From the NCBI RefSeq assembly GCF_946887195.1, contig NZ_CAMPKE010000002.1, forward strand, positions 186,001 through 250,000: a stretch of 64,000 nt of DNA, given 5' to 3'. This document shows positions 52,084 through 61,244 of the stretch, piece after piece. Position numbers and translations under genes: made by a program. The notes beneath the pieces are model-generated. The model saw only the letters and a list, made by a program, of their open reading frames with translations. It did not search any database and was not told where the DNA came from. Positions within the stretch are counted from its first letter, which is position 1, and every line of letters begins with the position of its first letter. Origin of the DNA: an uncultured Halomonas sp. (lineage in GTDB: Bacteria; Pseudomonadota; Gammaproteobacteria; Pseudomonadales; Halomonadaceae).

Positions 52084-53118
52084 ATGTTGAACAACAACAA
52101 GAAGTCGCTTCTGTTGTCCGCCACCGTCGCGCTGGCCGCCATGATGGCGAGCGGGGCGCAGGCCGCCGAGACACTCGATGCCGTCAAGGCGCAGGGCATG
52201 CTGAAATGCGGTGTGAGCACCGGTCTGCCTGGCTTCTCCGCCCCCGATGAAAACGGCAACTGGCAAGGCCTCGATGTCGATGTCTGTCGTGGCGTCGCCG
52301 CGGCGATCTTCAACGATCCCAGCAAGGTGCAGTTCGTACCGTTGAATGCCAAGGAGCGCTTCACCGCGCTGCAGTCCGGTGAAATCGACATGCTGTCGCG
52401 CAACACCACCTGGACCTCGTCGCGCGATACCGCGCTGGGTCTGAACTTCACCGGCGTGACCTATTACGACGGTATCGGCTTCATGGTCGACAAGAGCCTG
52501 GGCCTCGACAGTGCCACGCAACTGGGTGGCGCCTCCATTTGCGTGCAGTCGGGCACCACGACCGAGCTCAACGTCGCCGACTACTTCCGTGCCAACGACA
52601 TGGCCTTCGAGCCGGTGGTATTCGATACCTCCGACCAGACGGTACGTGGCTTCGAGGCTGGACGCTGCGATGTGCTGACTTCCGATACCTCACAGCTTTA
52701 CTCGCTGCGCATCAAGCTCTCCGATCCATCGAGCGCCGAAGTCTTGCCGGAAGTCATCTCCAAGGAGCCGCTGGGTCCGGTGGTCCGCCAGGGCGATGAG
52801 CAGTGGTTCGATATCGTCAAGTGGACCCTGTTCGCCATGTTCAACGCCGAAGAACTGGGCGTGACTAGCGAGAACGTCGACGACATGAAGGCCAACCCGC
52901 CGAATCCGAAAGTGGCGCGTCTGCTGGGCGTGAACTCCGATTTCGGCGAGTCGATGGGCCTCTCCTCGGATTGGGCCTACAACATCATCAAGCAGGTGGG
53001 CAACTACGAGGAAGTCTTCGCCAGAAACGTAGGCATGGACTCCGCTCTCGAGATCGAGCGTGGCCTCAACGCCCTTTGGGTCGATGGTGGCCTTCACTAC
53101 GGCATGCCCGTTCGCTAA
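52084..53118 (+). CDS. aapJ: General L-amino-acid ABC transporter, periplasmic binding protein
   Basis: A 344-residue exported binding protein: signal peptide MLNNNKKSLLLSATVALAAMMASGAQA, then the amino-acid-binding fold with LDAVKAQGMLKCGVSTGLPGFS, SGEIDMLSRNTTWTSSRDTALG and QSGTTTELNVADYF. This is AapJ, for acidic, neutral and basic L-amino acids. AGGGGAT precedes the ATG. First of the aapJQMP operon. Confidence 0.95.
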   Translation: MLNNNKKSLLLSATVALAAMMASGAQAAETLDAVKAQGMLKCGVSTGLPGFSAPDENGNWQGLDVDVCRGVAAAIFNDPSKVQFVPLNAKERFTALQSGEIDMLSRNTTWTSSRDTALGLNFTGVTYYDGIGFMVDKSLGLDSATQLGGASICVQSGTTTELNVADYFRANDMAFEPVVFDTSDQTVRGFEAGRCDVLTSDTSQLYSLRIKLSDPSSAEVLPEVISKEPLGPVVRQGDEQWFDIVKWTLFAMFNAEELGVTSENVDDMKANPPNPKVARLLGVNSDFGESMGLSSDWAYNIIKQVGNYEEVFARNVGMDSALEIERGLNALWVDGGLHYGMPVR

Positions 53119-53194
53119 GCACTCCACTGGGCACCGTTCGGGCTTGCGCCCGGGCGGTGCTTCTTCATGTCATCGCTAGTGGAGACGCCCTTCC

Positions 53195-54385
53195 ATGGCA
53201 AGACCCTCGACGCCTCCTCCCGGAAGGCAAAAACCGCCGTTCTGGCGTGACCCCGCCAAGCGTGCGCTATTTTTCCAGGCCGTGCTGTTGCTCGCCGTTT
53301 TCGGCTCGATCGGGGCGATCGTCAACAATACGTTGAACAACATGCAGGCGATGGGGATCAGCACCGGCTTCGGCTTCCTCGATGACCGGGCCGGTTTCGG
53401 CATCATTCAGAGCCTGATCGATTACAGCCCCGCCAGCTCCTACGGGCGCACATTCATAGTGGGCCTGCTCAATACCTTGCTGGTTTCCGCGCTAGGTGTC
53501 GTGGCCGCGACCATTCTCGGTTTCCTGATCGGTATCGCGCGGCTGTCGCCAAACTGGCTGCTGGCTCGGCTGGCCAGCGTTTATATCGAGACGTTTCGTA
53601 ATATTCCGCTGCTGTTGCAGATTTTCTTCTGGTATTTCGCGGTGCTGCGAGCACTGCCCTCGCCGCGTGAGAGCATTAGCCTGGGCGAGGCGATATTCCT
53701 CAACGTGCGCGGGCTGGTGATTCCCGAGCCGATGGTCCAGCCTGGCCTGATCTGGACTCAGATAGCCGTGGTGATCGCGATCATCATCAGTGTCGTGTTG
53801 TTGCGCTGGAACCGCAAGCGTCAGAACGCGACGGGCGAGCGGGTGCCTGCCGGTTGGATCAGTCTTGGCCTGATCGTTGGGTTACCGCTACTGACCTTCC
53901 TGATCAGTGGCAGGCCATTGACCTGGGCGCTGCCCGAGCTTCAGGGCTTCAACTTCAAGGGTGGCATCACCGTCATCCCCGAGTTCATGGCGCTATGGCT
54001 GGCGCTGTCGATCTATACGGCGGCCTTCATCGCCGAAATCGTACGCTCGGGCATTCAGGCCATTTCCCATGGCCAGACCGAGGCGGCACGGGCACTGTCG
54101 TTATCCAATGGCTTTACCCTGCGTCTGGTGGTGATTCCCCAGGCCCTGCGCGTGATCATCCCGCCATTGACCAGCCAATACCTCAACCTGATCAAGAACT
54201 CGTCGCTCGCCACTGCCATCGGTTATCCCGATCTGGTCGCGGTATTCGCCGGCACCACACTCAATCAGACCGGCCAGGCCGTCGAGGTCATCATGATGAC
54301 CATGGCCGTCTACTTGACCATCAGCCTGCTGGTTTCGATGTTCATGAACTGGTTCAACGCCCGCGTGGCATTGGTGGAGCGATAG
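53195..54385 (+). CDS. aapQ: General L-amino-acid ABC transporter, permease AapQ
   Basis: A 396-residue HisM-type permease with several membrane segments. Family features are YGRTFIVGLLNTLLVSALGVVAATILGFLIG, VYIETFRNIPLLLQIFFWYF, and the EAA loop ISHGQTEAARALSLSNGFTLRLVVIPQALRVIIPPLTSQY, split around EA.RAL. It is larger than AapM because of a long internal insert, as in Rhizobium AapQ. GGAG precedes the ATG; aapM starts two bases after its stop. Confidence 0.95.
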   Translation: MARPSTPPPGRQKPPFWRDPAKRALFFQAVLLLAVFGSIGAIVNNTLNNMQAMGISTGFGFLDDRAGFGIIQSLIDYSPASSYGRTFIVGLLNTLLVSALGVVAATILGFLIGIARLSPNWLLARLASVYIETFRNIPLLLQIFFWYFAVLRALPSPRESISLGEAIFLNVRGLVIPEPMVQPGLIWTQIAVVIAIIISVVLLRWNRKRQNATGERVPAGWISLGLIVGLPLLTFLISGRPLTWALPELQGFNFKGGITVIPEFMALWLALSIYTAAFIAEIVRSGIQAISHGQTEAARALSLSNGFTLRLVVIPQALRVIIPPLTSQYLNLIKNSSLATAIGYPDLVAVFAGTTLNQTGQAVEVIMMTMAVYLTISLLVSMFMNWFNARVALVER

Positions 54386-54386
54386 G

Positions 54387-55496
54387 GTGAACGACATGAC
54401 AAACGAAAAGACGTTGGTCTCCGCTCGCGCCGCCCCAAACCGCAGCGTGGGCCCGGTGGCCTGGTTACGTAGCAATCTGTTCAATGGTCCGATCAGCAGT
54501 CTCTTCACGCTGCTGGCCGTTTGGGCGCTGGTTGCCGGTTTGACGCCGGTGTTCGAGTGGGCCGTAATCAATGCCGACTGGCTTGGCGAAACCCGCGAGG
54601 CGTGCGATTCCGGTGGCGCCTGCTGGGTTTTCATCAACGCGCGCTTCGAGCAATTCATCTACGGCTTCTACCCGGATGCCCTGCATTGGCGCGTCGACCT
54701 GACCTTCGTGCTGTTTGCGGTATTGATCGCCTGGCTGGCGATTCCTCGTTTGCCGGCCAAGCCATGGGCGGCGGTCATCACCCTGCTGGTATTCCCCATA
54801 GTGGCCTTTTGCCTGCTCCACGGCGGCGTCTTCGGCCTGAAGGCAGTGCCCACCTACGAGTGGGGCGGGCTGATGCTGACGCTGGTGCTGGCGGTCGTGG
54901 GTATCGTCGGCGCCTTGCCGATCGGCGTGATGCTGGCGCTGGGACGGCGCTCCAAGATGCCGATCATCAAGAGCTTCTGCGTGATCTTCATCGAGTTCTG
55001 GCGTGGCGTTCCGTTGATCACCGTGCTGTTCATGGCCTCGGTGATGTTGCCGCTGTTCGTGCCTGCCGAAATCAATCTGGACAAGCTGGTACGCGCGCTG
55101 ATCGGGATCACGCTGTTCCAGAGCGCCTACATTGCCGAGGTGGTGCGCGGCGGGCTGCAAGCGATTCCCCGCGGGCAATCCGAGGCGGCCGCGGCTTTGG
55201 GATTGGGCTATTGGAAGCGGACCGGACTGATCGTGCTGCCCCAGGCGCTGAAAATGATGATCCCGGGCATCGTCAATACCTTCATCGCGCTGTTCAAGGA
55301 TACCTCGCTGGTGCTGATCATCGGTCTGTTCGATCTGCTGGCCATCGTTCAGGCGTCATTGGCCGACCCCGACTGGCTGGGCTATGCCATCGAGGGCTAC
55401 GTTTTCGCGGCGCTGGTGTTCTGGATATTCTGCTTCAGCATGTCGCGCTACAGTCAGTATCTCGAACGCAGGCTCAATACCGGTCATAAGCGCTGA
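54387..55496 (+). CDS. aapM: General L-amino-acid ABC transporter, permease AapM
   Basis: A 369-residue second HisM-type permease: GLMLTLVLAVVGIVGALPIGVMLALGRRSKMP, FCVIFIEFWRGVPLITVLFMASVMLPLF, and the EAA loop VVRGGLQAIPRGQSEAAAALGLGYWKRTGLIVLPQALKMMIPGIVNTFIALFKDTSLVLI read in pieces. GTG start at 54387 (an ATG nine bases on is an alternative), with GGAG 7 bases upstream, overlapping nothing but almost touching aapQ. Pairs with AapQ as a heterodimer. Confidence 0.95.
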   Translation: MNDMTNEKTLVSARAAPNRSVGPVAWLRSNLFNGPISSLFTLLAVWALVAGLTPVFEWAVINADWLGETREACDSGGACWVFINARFEQFIYGFYPDALHWRVDLTFVLFAVLIAWLAIPRLPAKPWAAVITLLVFPIVAFCLLHGGVFGLKAVPTYEWGGLMLTLVLAVVGIVGALPIGVMLALGRRSKMPIIKSFCVIFIEFWRGVPLITVLFMASVMLPLFVPAEINLDKLVRALIGITLFQSAYIAEVVRGGLQAIPRGQSEAAAALGLGYWKRTGLIVLPQALKMMIPGIVNTFIALFKDTSLVLIIGLFDLLAIVQASLADPDWLGYAIEGYVFAALVFWIFCFSMSRYSQYLERRLNTGHKR

Positions 55497-55527
55497 CGCT
55501 TGGGTTCGTTAACAAGGACAATGCAAA

Positions 55528-56295
<768 letters not shown>

Positions 56296-56307
56296 GCGGC
56301 CTCCGAG

Positions 56308-56811
56308 CTAGATGCTCGGCTCCTGGCGGCGCCGGTCGGCCTGGGTGCCGCCGGCGCTGTCCTGCAGGTCGAGCGTCGGCTCGGCACTTGTCGAAGCATT
56401 GGCGGCGCGCCGGGGGCGAGTCACCCGTGCGCTGCCGATGATGCCTTCATCGGGCGAGACCGGTTTGACCTCATTGACCCAGGCGTCATCGACGCCATGC
56501 ACGGCCGGACGTCGCTCGAAGGAGCGCGTCACCACCGCGCTCGGCGCGAAGCCTTGGCGTAGATTTGCCAGGTGATGTGGCAGCATCAGCAACTCGGCCA
56601 GCAGCCGCACGCCGACCATCGATAGCAGCAGTATCCCTGTGCCGAAGGCTAGCGTCGGCCAGGCTTCCAGCCAAGTGACGGGGCTCGCTAAAGGACTGTT
56701 GCGGACGAACCAGGCAGCGCCGGTCGTCAGCAGCGCCAGCTGCAACACGATATGGCAAAAGACCACGGTCCGGCGTGGCAGTGGGCGTCGCAAGAGAAAG
56801 AAGTTACGCAT
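56308..56811 (-). CDS. Two-helix membrane protein of unknown function
   Basis: I do not recognise this 167-residue protein. Two hydrophobic segments lie in the first 75 residues (VVFCHIVLQLALLTTGAAWFV and ALFGTG-type FGTGILLLSMVGVRLLAELLML), followed by HHLANLRQG and a basic, Ser/Ala-rich C-terminal half that is probably disordered. GGAG precedes the ATG at 56811. It converges on aapP; nothing around it tells its role. Confidence 0.7.
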   Translation of the reverse strand: MRNFFLLRRPLPRRTVVFCHIVLQLALLTTGAAWFVRNSPLASPVTWLEAWPTLAFGTGILLLSMVGVRLLAELLMLPHHLANLRQGFAPSAVVTRSFERRPAVHGVDDAWVNEVKPVSPDEGIIGSARVTRPRRAANASTSAEPTLDLQDSAGGTQADRRRQEPSI

Positions 56812-57163
56812 TGAAGCACTCCAGTGGAATCGGCATCGATAATGACGACTCGGTCGCGTCCGGCATTCCTTGCCGGGTCGACGGATACTATCAGTTTCTC
56901 GTATACAGCGAATGCATGCCCATCACTTTTCTTCCGGCTGAATTTTCGGTCGTCCTGTAGCTTTGTGTTTGAATTGCTTTTCCAAATGATAAAACCCTCT
57001 CCTCATTTTAGCGGCCGCCTGGTCGCTATCTTCGTTAAATCAATAGCCTAGGGCGAGTTCGAATCAAGGCGCCGATTTAGACAAGCGCGTTGGCATTTAC
57101 TACGTTCAAAAAGGCGGCTCTGGAAGAGCCAGCAAGGGAACGAGGCCATAACAAGGACGAGGG
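56812..57163. other. Control region upstream of the formate dehydrogenase genes
   Basis: 352 bases without a convincing gene. The middle is AT-richer and contains a GTATAC (near 56900) that lacks the flanks of the purine-island palindromes, and a small hairpin GGCTC-N5-GAGCC at about 57114-57128. No clear promoter could be named. Confidence 0.4.
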
Positions 57164-60142
57164 ATGCAAATGACCAATGTCACGGACTGCACGATCTTCT
57201 ATAACGGTAAAAGCCTGAGCGGTAAGGCGGATACTCCGCTGATCGATTTCCTCGCGGCGCACGATATCGAATTGCCGCATGTCTGCTACCACCCGTCGCT
57301 GGGGCCCATCGAAACCTGTGATGCCTGCTGGGTGAGAATCGATGGCGAGTTCAAGCGCGGCTGCGCGATCCGCACGACCGAGGGGCTCGATGTCTCCAGC
57401 CAGGATAAGCACGCCATCGCCGCTCGGCATGAGGGTATGGATCGTTTGCTGGGCAAGCATGAGCTCTATTGCACGGTATGCGAGAACAACAACGGCGACT
57501 GCACCCTGCATAATACGATGGTGGATATGGAAATCCCCATTCAGCGCTATTCGTTCAAGCGCAAGCCTTATGAGAAGGATACCTCCAGCCCCTTCTACTC
57601 CTACGACCCCGACCAATGCATTCTCTGTGGCCGCTGTGTGGAGGCGTGCCAGAACGTCGAGGTCAACGAGACGTTGAGCATCGACTACGCCATGGACGAC
57701 CCTCGCGTGCTGTGGGATGGCGGCAAGCCGATAGATGACTCCAGTTGCGTGCATTGCGGCCATTGCGTCACGGTCTGCCCCTGCAACGCGCTGATGGAAA
57801 ACACCATGGAGGGTGAGGCCGGTCCCTTCACATCGATGCCATGGTCGCTCAAGCGGCCGATGATCGAGGCGGTCAAGACCATGGAAACCACGATCAGCGC
57901 CTTGCCGATCACCGGTCTCTCCGAAATGGACAAGCAGTGGCGTCAGCCCGAGATCAAGCGGACCAAGACCGTATGCACCTATTGCGGTGTCGGCTGTTCA
58001 TTCGAGATGTGGACGCGCGATCGTCACATTCTCAAGGTCCAGCCGGTGGCCGAGGCACCGGTGAATGGCATATCGACCTGCATCAAGGGCAAGTTCGCCT
58101 GGGATTTCGTCAACAGCGATAAGCGCTTGACGACACCGCTGATTCGCGAAAATGGGCGCTTCCGCGAGGCAGGCTGGGACGAAGCCCTCGACCTGGTCGC
58201 GCGCCGTCTGCTGGAGGTCCGCGATACGCATGGGGCGGATAGCCTGGGCTTCATCGGTTCGAGCAAGGCGAGTAACGAAGAAGCCTACCTGACGCAAAAG
58301 ATCGCCCGCTTGATCATCGGTACCAACAGCGTGGATAACTCGTCACGCTACTGCCAGAACCCGGCGACCAAGGGGTTGTTCCGCACGGTCGGCTACGGTG
58401 GCGATGCCGGCACCATCGAGGATATCGGCAAGGCCGATGTGGTGGTTCTCGTCGGCAGCAATACCGCCGAGAACCACCCGGTCATCGCTTCGCGCATCAA
58501 GGCGGCGAAAAAACTGCGTGGTCAGCGATTGATCGTCGTCGACCCGCGCAAGCACGAAATGGCCGATCGCGCCGACATCTTCCTGCGTCCCAACGCCAGC
58601 ACCGATGTCGTCTGGGCATCGGCATTGTCGCGTTACATGTTCGATAACGGCTACGCGGATAAGGAGTTTCTCGACAGCCAGGTCAACAAGGTCGAGGAGT
58701 ATCGCGAGTCGCTCGAGCCATTCACGCTGGAATTCGCCGAGGAGATCACCGGCATTTCCAGGCAGGAGTTGATCGATACGGCGGAAATGATCGGCAAGGC
58801 CGGCAGCGTCTGCCTGCTATGGGCGATGGGCATCACTCAGCACAGCCACGGATCGGATGCCAGCACGGCGCTATCGAATCTGCTACTGGTCACCGGCAAC
58901 TACGGCAAGCCCGGCACCGGCGGCTACCCGATGCGCGGCCATAACAACGTGCAGGGGGCGAGCGATTTCGGCTGCCTGAGGAATATGTATCCCGGCTACG
59001 AAAAGGTCACCGACGACGCTGCCCGCGAGCGTTGGGCCAAGGGCTGGGGCGTCGCCAAGGAGCAGCTCTCCGACAAGGTCGGCGAGGGCAATTTCCTCAT
59101 GGTTCAGTCGGCCGAGAAAGGTAGCATCAAGGCCATGTACGTCATCGGCGAAGAAACCGCGTTTTCCGATGCCGATTCGCACAACGTTCACGCCGCCTTC
59201 GAGAAACTCGATTTCATGGTTGTCCAGGATGTTTTCCTGAGCCGCACGGCGGAGTTCGCCGATGTCGTGCTGCCGAGCAGCCCCAGTGTCGAGAAGGATG
59301 GCACCTTCGTGAATACCGAGCGGCGCATCCAGCGCTTCCATGAGGTGATGCCGCCGCTGAAAGGCAGCCGTCCCGACTGGCGCATTCTCACCGATCTGGC
59401 GGCGCGCATGGGCCACGACTGGGGTTACACCCATCCTTCGCAGATCATGGCCGAGTGCGCCAGCATCTCGCCGATGTTCGCCGGGGTCAGCTATGAGCGC
59501 CTCGAGGGCTGGAAATCGCTGGTTTGGCCGGTGGCGGCGGATGGCACCGACTCGCCGCTCCTCTACACCGATGGCTTTCCCTTCGATGACGGCAAGGCGA
59601 AATTGCATCCGGTGGAGTGGAAATCTCCCGAAGAGGCGGTCGATGAGGAGTACGACCTGTCTCTGGACAACGGGCGCATGCTGGAGCATTTCCAATCCAC
59701 CAACCAGACCGGAAGAGGGCCACGGATCTGGCAGGAAGTGTCTACCTGGTTCGTCGAGGTCAGCCCCGAATTGGCCGCCGAGCGAGGCATCGAGGATGGC
59801 ACATGGGTGCGGTTGACCTCGCGTAGAGACAGTTTCGACGTTCCCGCGCTGGTCACCGATCGCGTCAAGGGGCATACGCTGTTCATGCCGATTCACGAGG
59901 GCAAGCCAGGCATCAACGCGCTGACTGGCGAGCATCATGACCCCGACGTCGATACGCCGGCCTACAAGGAACTCGCGATCAAGCTGGAAGTGTTGGCGAA
60001 GCAGGGCCCGTCGCCGCTGCCTAGTAACAATTATCGCTACGGCCATCGCACCCCGAACAAGGGTGTCGATGTCGACGTCAAATGGGCACGTGAAGATTAT
60101 ACGCTGCCACCCCAACAGCAATCCCACCCGGAGAAGATGTAA
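57164..60142 (+). CDS. Molybdenum formate dehydrogenase catalytic subunit, ForC-like
   Basis: A 992-residue oxidoreductase. N-terminal [2Fe-2S] domain (Cys41, 52, 55, 67), a His-Cys3 cluster (His99, Cys103, 106, 113), two [4Fe-4S] ferredoxin motifs (CILCGRCVEAC, 152-162; CVHCGHCVTVC, 195-205) and the molybdopterin domain with its own [4Fe-4S] (CTYCGVGC, 271-278; Cys306). The Mo-ligand segment is SSRYCQNPAT with Cys397 followed by Gln398, where canonical enzymes have Cys/Sec-His. This is the trait of Bacillus ForC (YrhE/YjgC). Coupled to a DUF1641 gene like ForE. ATG 57164 or 57170 could be the start. Confidence 0.88.
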   Translation: MQMTNVTDCTIFYNGKSLSGKADTPLIDFLAAHDIELPHVCYHPSLGPIETCDACWVRIDGEFKRGCAIRTTEGLDVSSQDKHAIAARHEGMDRLLGKHELYCTVCENNNGDCTLHNTMVDMEIPIQRYSFKRKPYEKDTSSPFYSYDPDQCILCGRCVEACQNVEVNETLSIDYAMDDPRVLWDGGKPIDDSSCVHCGHCVTVCPCNALMENTMEGEAGPFTSMPWSLKRPMIEAVKTMETTISALPITGLSEMDKQWRQPEIKRTKTVCTYCGVGCSFEMWTRDRHILKVQPVAEAPVNGISTCIKGKFAWDFVNSDKRLTTPLIRENGRFREAGWDEALDLVARRLLEVRDTHGADSLGFIGSSKASNEEAYLTQKIARLIIGTNSVDNSSRYCQNPATKGLFRTVGYGGDAGTIEDIGKADVVVLVGSNTAENHPVIASRIKAAKKLRGQRLIVVDPRKHEMADRADIFLRPNASTDVVWASALSRYMFDNGYADKEFLDSQVNKVEEYRESLEPFTLEFAEEITGISRQELIDTAEMIGKAGSVCLLWAMGITQHSHGSDASTALSNLLLVTGNYGKPGTGGYPMRGHNNVQGASDFGCLRNMYPGYEKVTDDAARERWAKGWGVAKEQLSDKVGEGNFLMVQSAEKGSIKAMYVIGEETAFSDADSHNVHAAFEKLDFMVVQDVFLSRTAEFADVVLPSSPSVEKDGTFVNTERRIQRFHEVMPPLKGSRPDWRILTDLAARMGHDWGYTHPSQIMAECASISPMFAGVSYERLEGWKSLVWPVAADGTDSPLLYTDGFPFDDGKAKLHPVEWKSPEEAVDEEYDLSLDNGRMLEHFQSTNQTGRGPRIWQEVSTWFVEVSPELAAERGIEDGTWVRLTSRRDSFDVPALVTDRVKGHTLFMPIHEGKPGINALTGEHHDPDVDTPAYKELAIKLEVLAKQGPSPLPSNNYRYGHRTPNKGVDVDVKWAREDYTLPPQQQSHPEKM

Positions 60143-60627
60143 TGGCCGAGCGAATCCAATATACCGTCCCGCCGCCCAGGATCGGCCCGGATGCGCATGA
60201 CGAGTGGGAACGCCTGCTGCAGAACCTGCACGAACATGGCGTGCTGCGCTTCGCCAACGATCTCGTGGCCGCCAATCCCCAGGTCGTCAAGGTGCTCGTC
60301 GGAGGCCTCGGCAAGGAGAGTTCACTCAATGCCATCCGGAACGTCTCGGTCATGGCGATGGCGTTGTCCACGATCTCCCCCCACGATTTCTATCGGGTGA
60401 CGTTTGCCCTGAGGGATGGCATCGAACAGGTGAGCCGGCATCGGCCCGAGCGGGAGGGGGATGACTCGCCAGGGGTCAGCGGGGCTTACAAAATGCTTCA
60501 TGACGAAACGCTATGGCATGCCATAACGCCGCTGATGGATGGGCTCAAGGCCTTTGCCGAGCGCCTCGACAAGCCAGTCGACAAGCCAGTGACGGATTTC
60601 ACCGGCAAGCCGACCGAGGGGCCCTAG
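60142..60627 (+). CDS. DUF1641 protein, ForE-like formate dehydrogenase partner subunit
   Basis: A 161-residue, mostly helical DUF1641 protein: LLQNLHEHGVLRFANDLVAANPQVVKVLVGGLG then NVSVMAMALSTISPHDFYRVTFALRDGIEQV. In Bacillus subtilis, DUF1641 subunits (ForE) let the catalytic ForC hand electrons to menaquinone. Its ATG overlaps the catalytic-subunit stop by one base (TAATG), with GGAG upstream. It has no signal peptide, so the enzyme should face the cytoplasm. The acceptor quinone in this organism is an open point. Confidence 0.88.
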   Translation: MAERIQYTVPPPRIGPDAHDEWERLLQNLHEHGVLRFANDLVAANPQVVKVLVGGLGKESSLNAIRNVSVMAMALSTISPHDFYRVTFALRDGIEQVSRHRPEREGDDSPGVSGAYKMLHDETLWHAITPLMDGLKAFAERLDKPVDKPVTDFTGKPTEGP

Positions 60628-60642
60628 CCACGAATAGCCATG

Positions 60643-60682
60643 CCGATCGGTGGGCGAGTCGATGATCTCGTCCGCCGATCGG
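60643..60682 (+). other. 16-base-stem hairpin between ForE-like and host-attachment-family genes
   Basis: CCGATCGGTGGGCGAG (60643-60658) pairs with CTCGTCCGCCGATCGG (60667-60682), 14 to 16 pairs counting G-U, with an 8-base loop. It lies 15 bases after the ForE-like stop and 35 before the next ATG. No T tract, so more likely an mRNA processing or stability element than an intrinsic terminator. Confidence 0.55.
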
Positions 60683-60717
60683 TGCGCATGCGTATGGCCT
60701 GCAGGGAAGGAGACAGC

Positions 60718-61146
60718 ATGACGACCTATATCGTTGTAGCGGATGCGGCGCGTGCCCGGATATTCACTCACGAAGCCGGTGCCCTACGTGAAATCGATAA
60801 TCTGGTTCATCCGGAAAGTCGCGAGCATACCGGCGATCTGCGCACCGGCGGCAAGGGCGAGCAGGGCGGCGGCGGCGCCACGCAAAGCCAGCGCCAGACG
60901 GGCAATGTCGAAGCCACCGCTGACAAGCATGCGGCATTCTTCGCCATCGACGTGGCCAATTACCTCAAGCAGGCCCGTATCCAGGGCAAGGCGGATGGCT
61001 TCGTGATTGCCGCCGATCCGCGATTTCTGGGTGTGCTGCGCGAGAAGATGGATAGCAATACTCGCGATAAAGTCATCCAGGAAGTCGACAAGAACCTCTC
61101 CAAGGCCTCCGAAAAGGAGATCGCCGAGGCCTTGGCAATGACATGA
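60718..61146 (+). CDS. Host-attachment-family protein (Host_attach)
   Basis: A 142-residue protein of the family named after an Agrobacterium attachment factor. It opens TTYIVVADAARARIFTHEAG, followed by LVHPESREHTGDLRTGGKG, then HAAFFAIDVANYLKQARIQG, VIAADPRFLGVLREKMD and a closing KNLSKASEKEIAEAL. The biochemical role is unknown and the family name should not be taken as function here. ATG at 60718 follows AAGGAG; the ORF extends 26 codons upstream through the hairpin. Confidence 0.88.
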   Translation: MTTYIVVADAARARIFTHEAGALREIDNLVHPESREHTGDLRTGGKGEQGGGGATQSQRQTGNVEATADKHAAFFAIDVANYLKQARIQGKADGFVIAADPRFLGVLREKMDSNTRDKVIQEVDKNLSKASEKEIAEALAMT

Positions 61147-61244
61147 GCTGGAATACGACGTTGGTCTAAAGTTTCCTTGGCAGCTGTCGATAGTGTGGTA
61201 ACGCGCGAATGGCGTCCCCACTGATCCGATCGAGATTTTCCGAC

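Noticed and set aside
57164..60142. Possible selenocysteine-containing formate dehydrogenase
   Set aside because: The Mo-ligand codon is TGC (Cys397) and the frame has no internal TGA.
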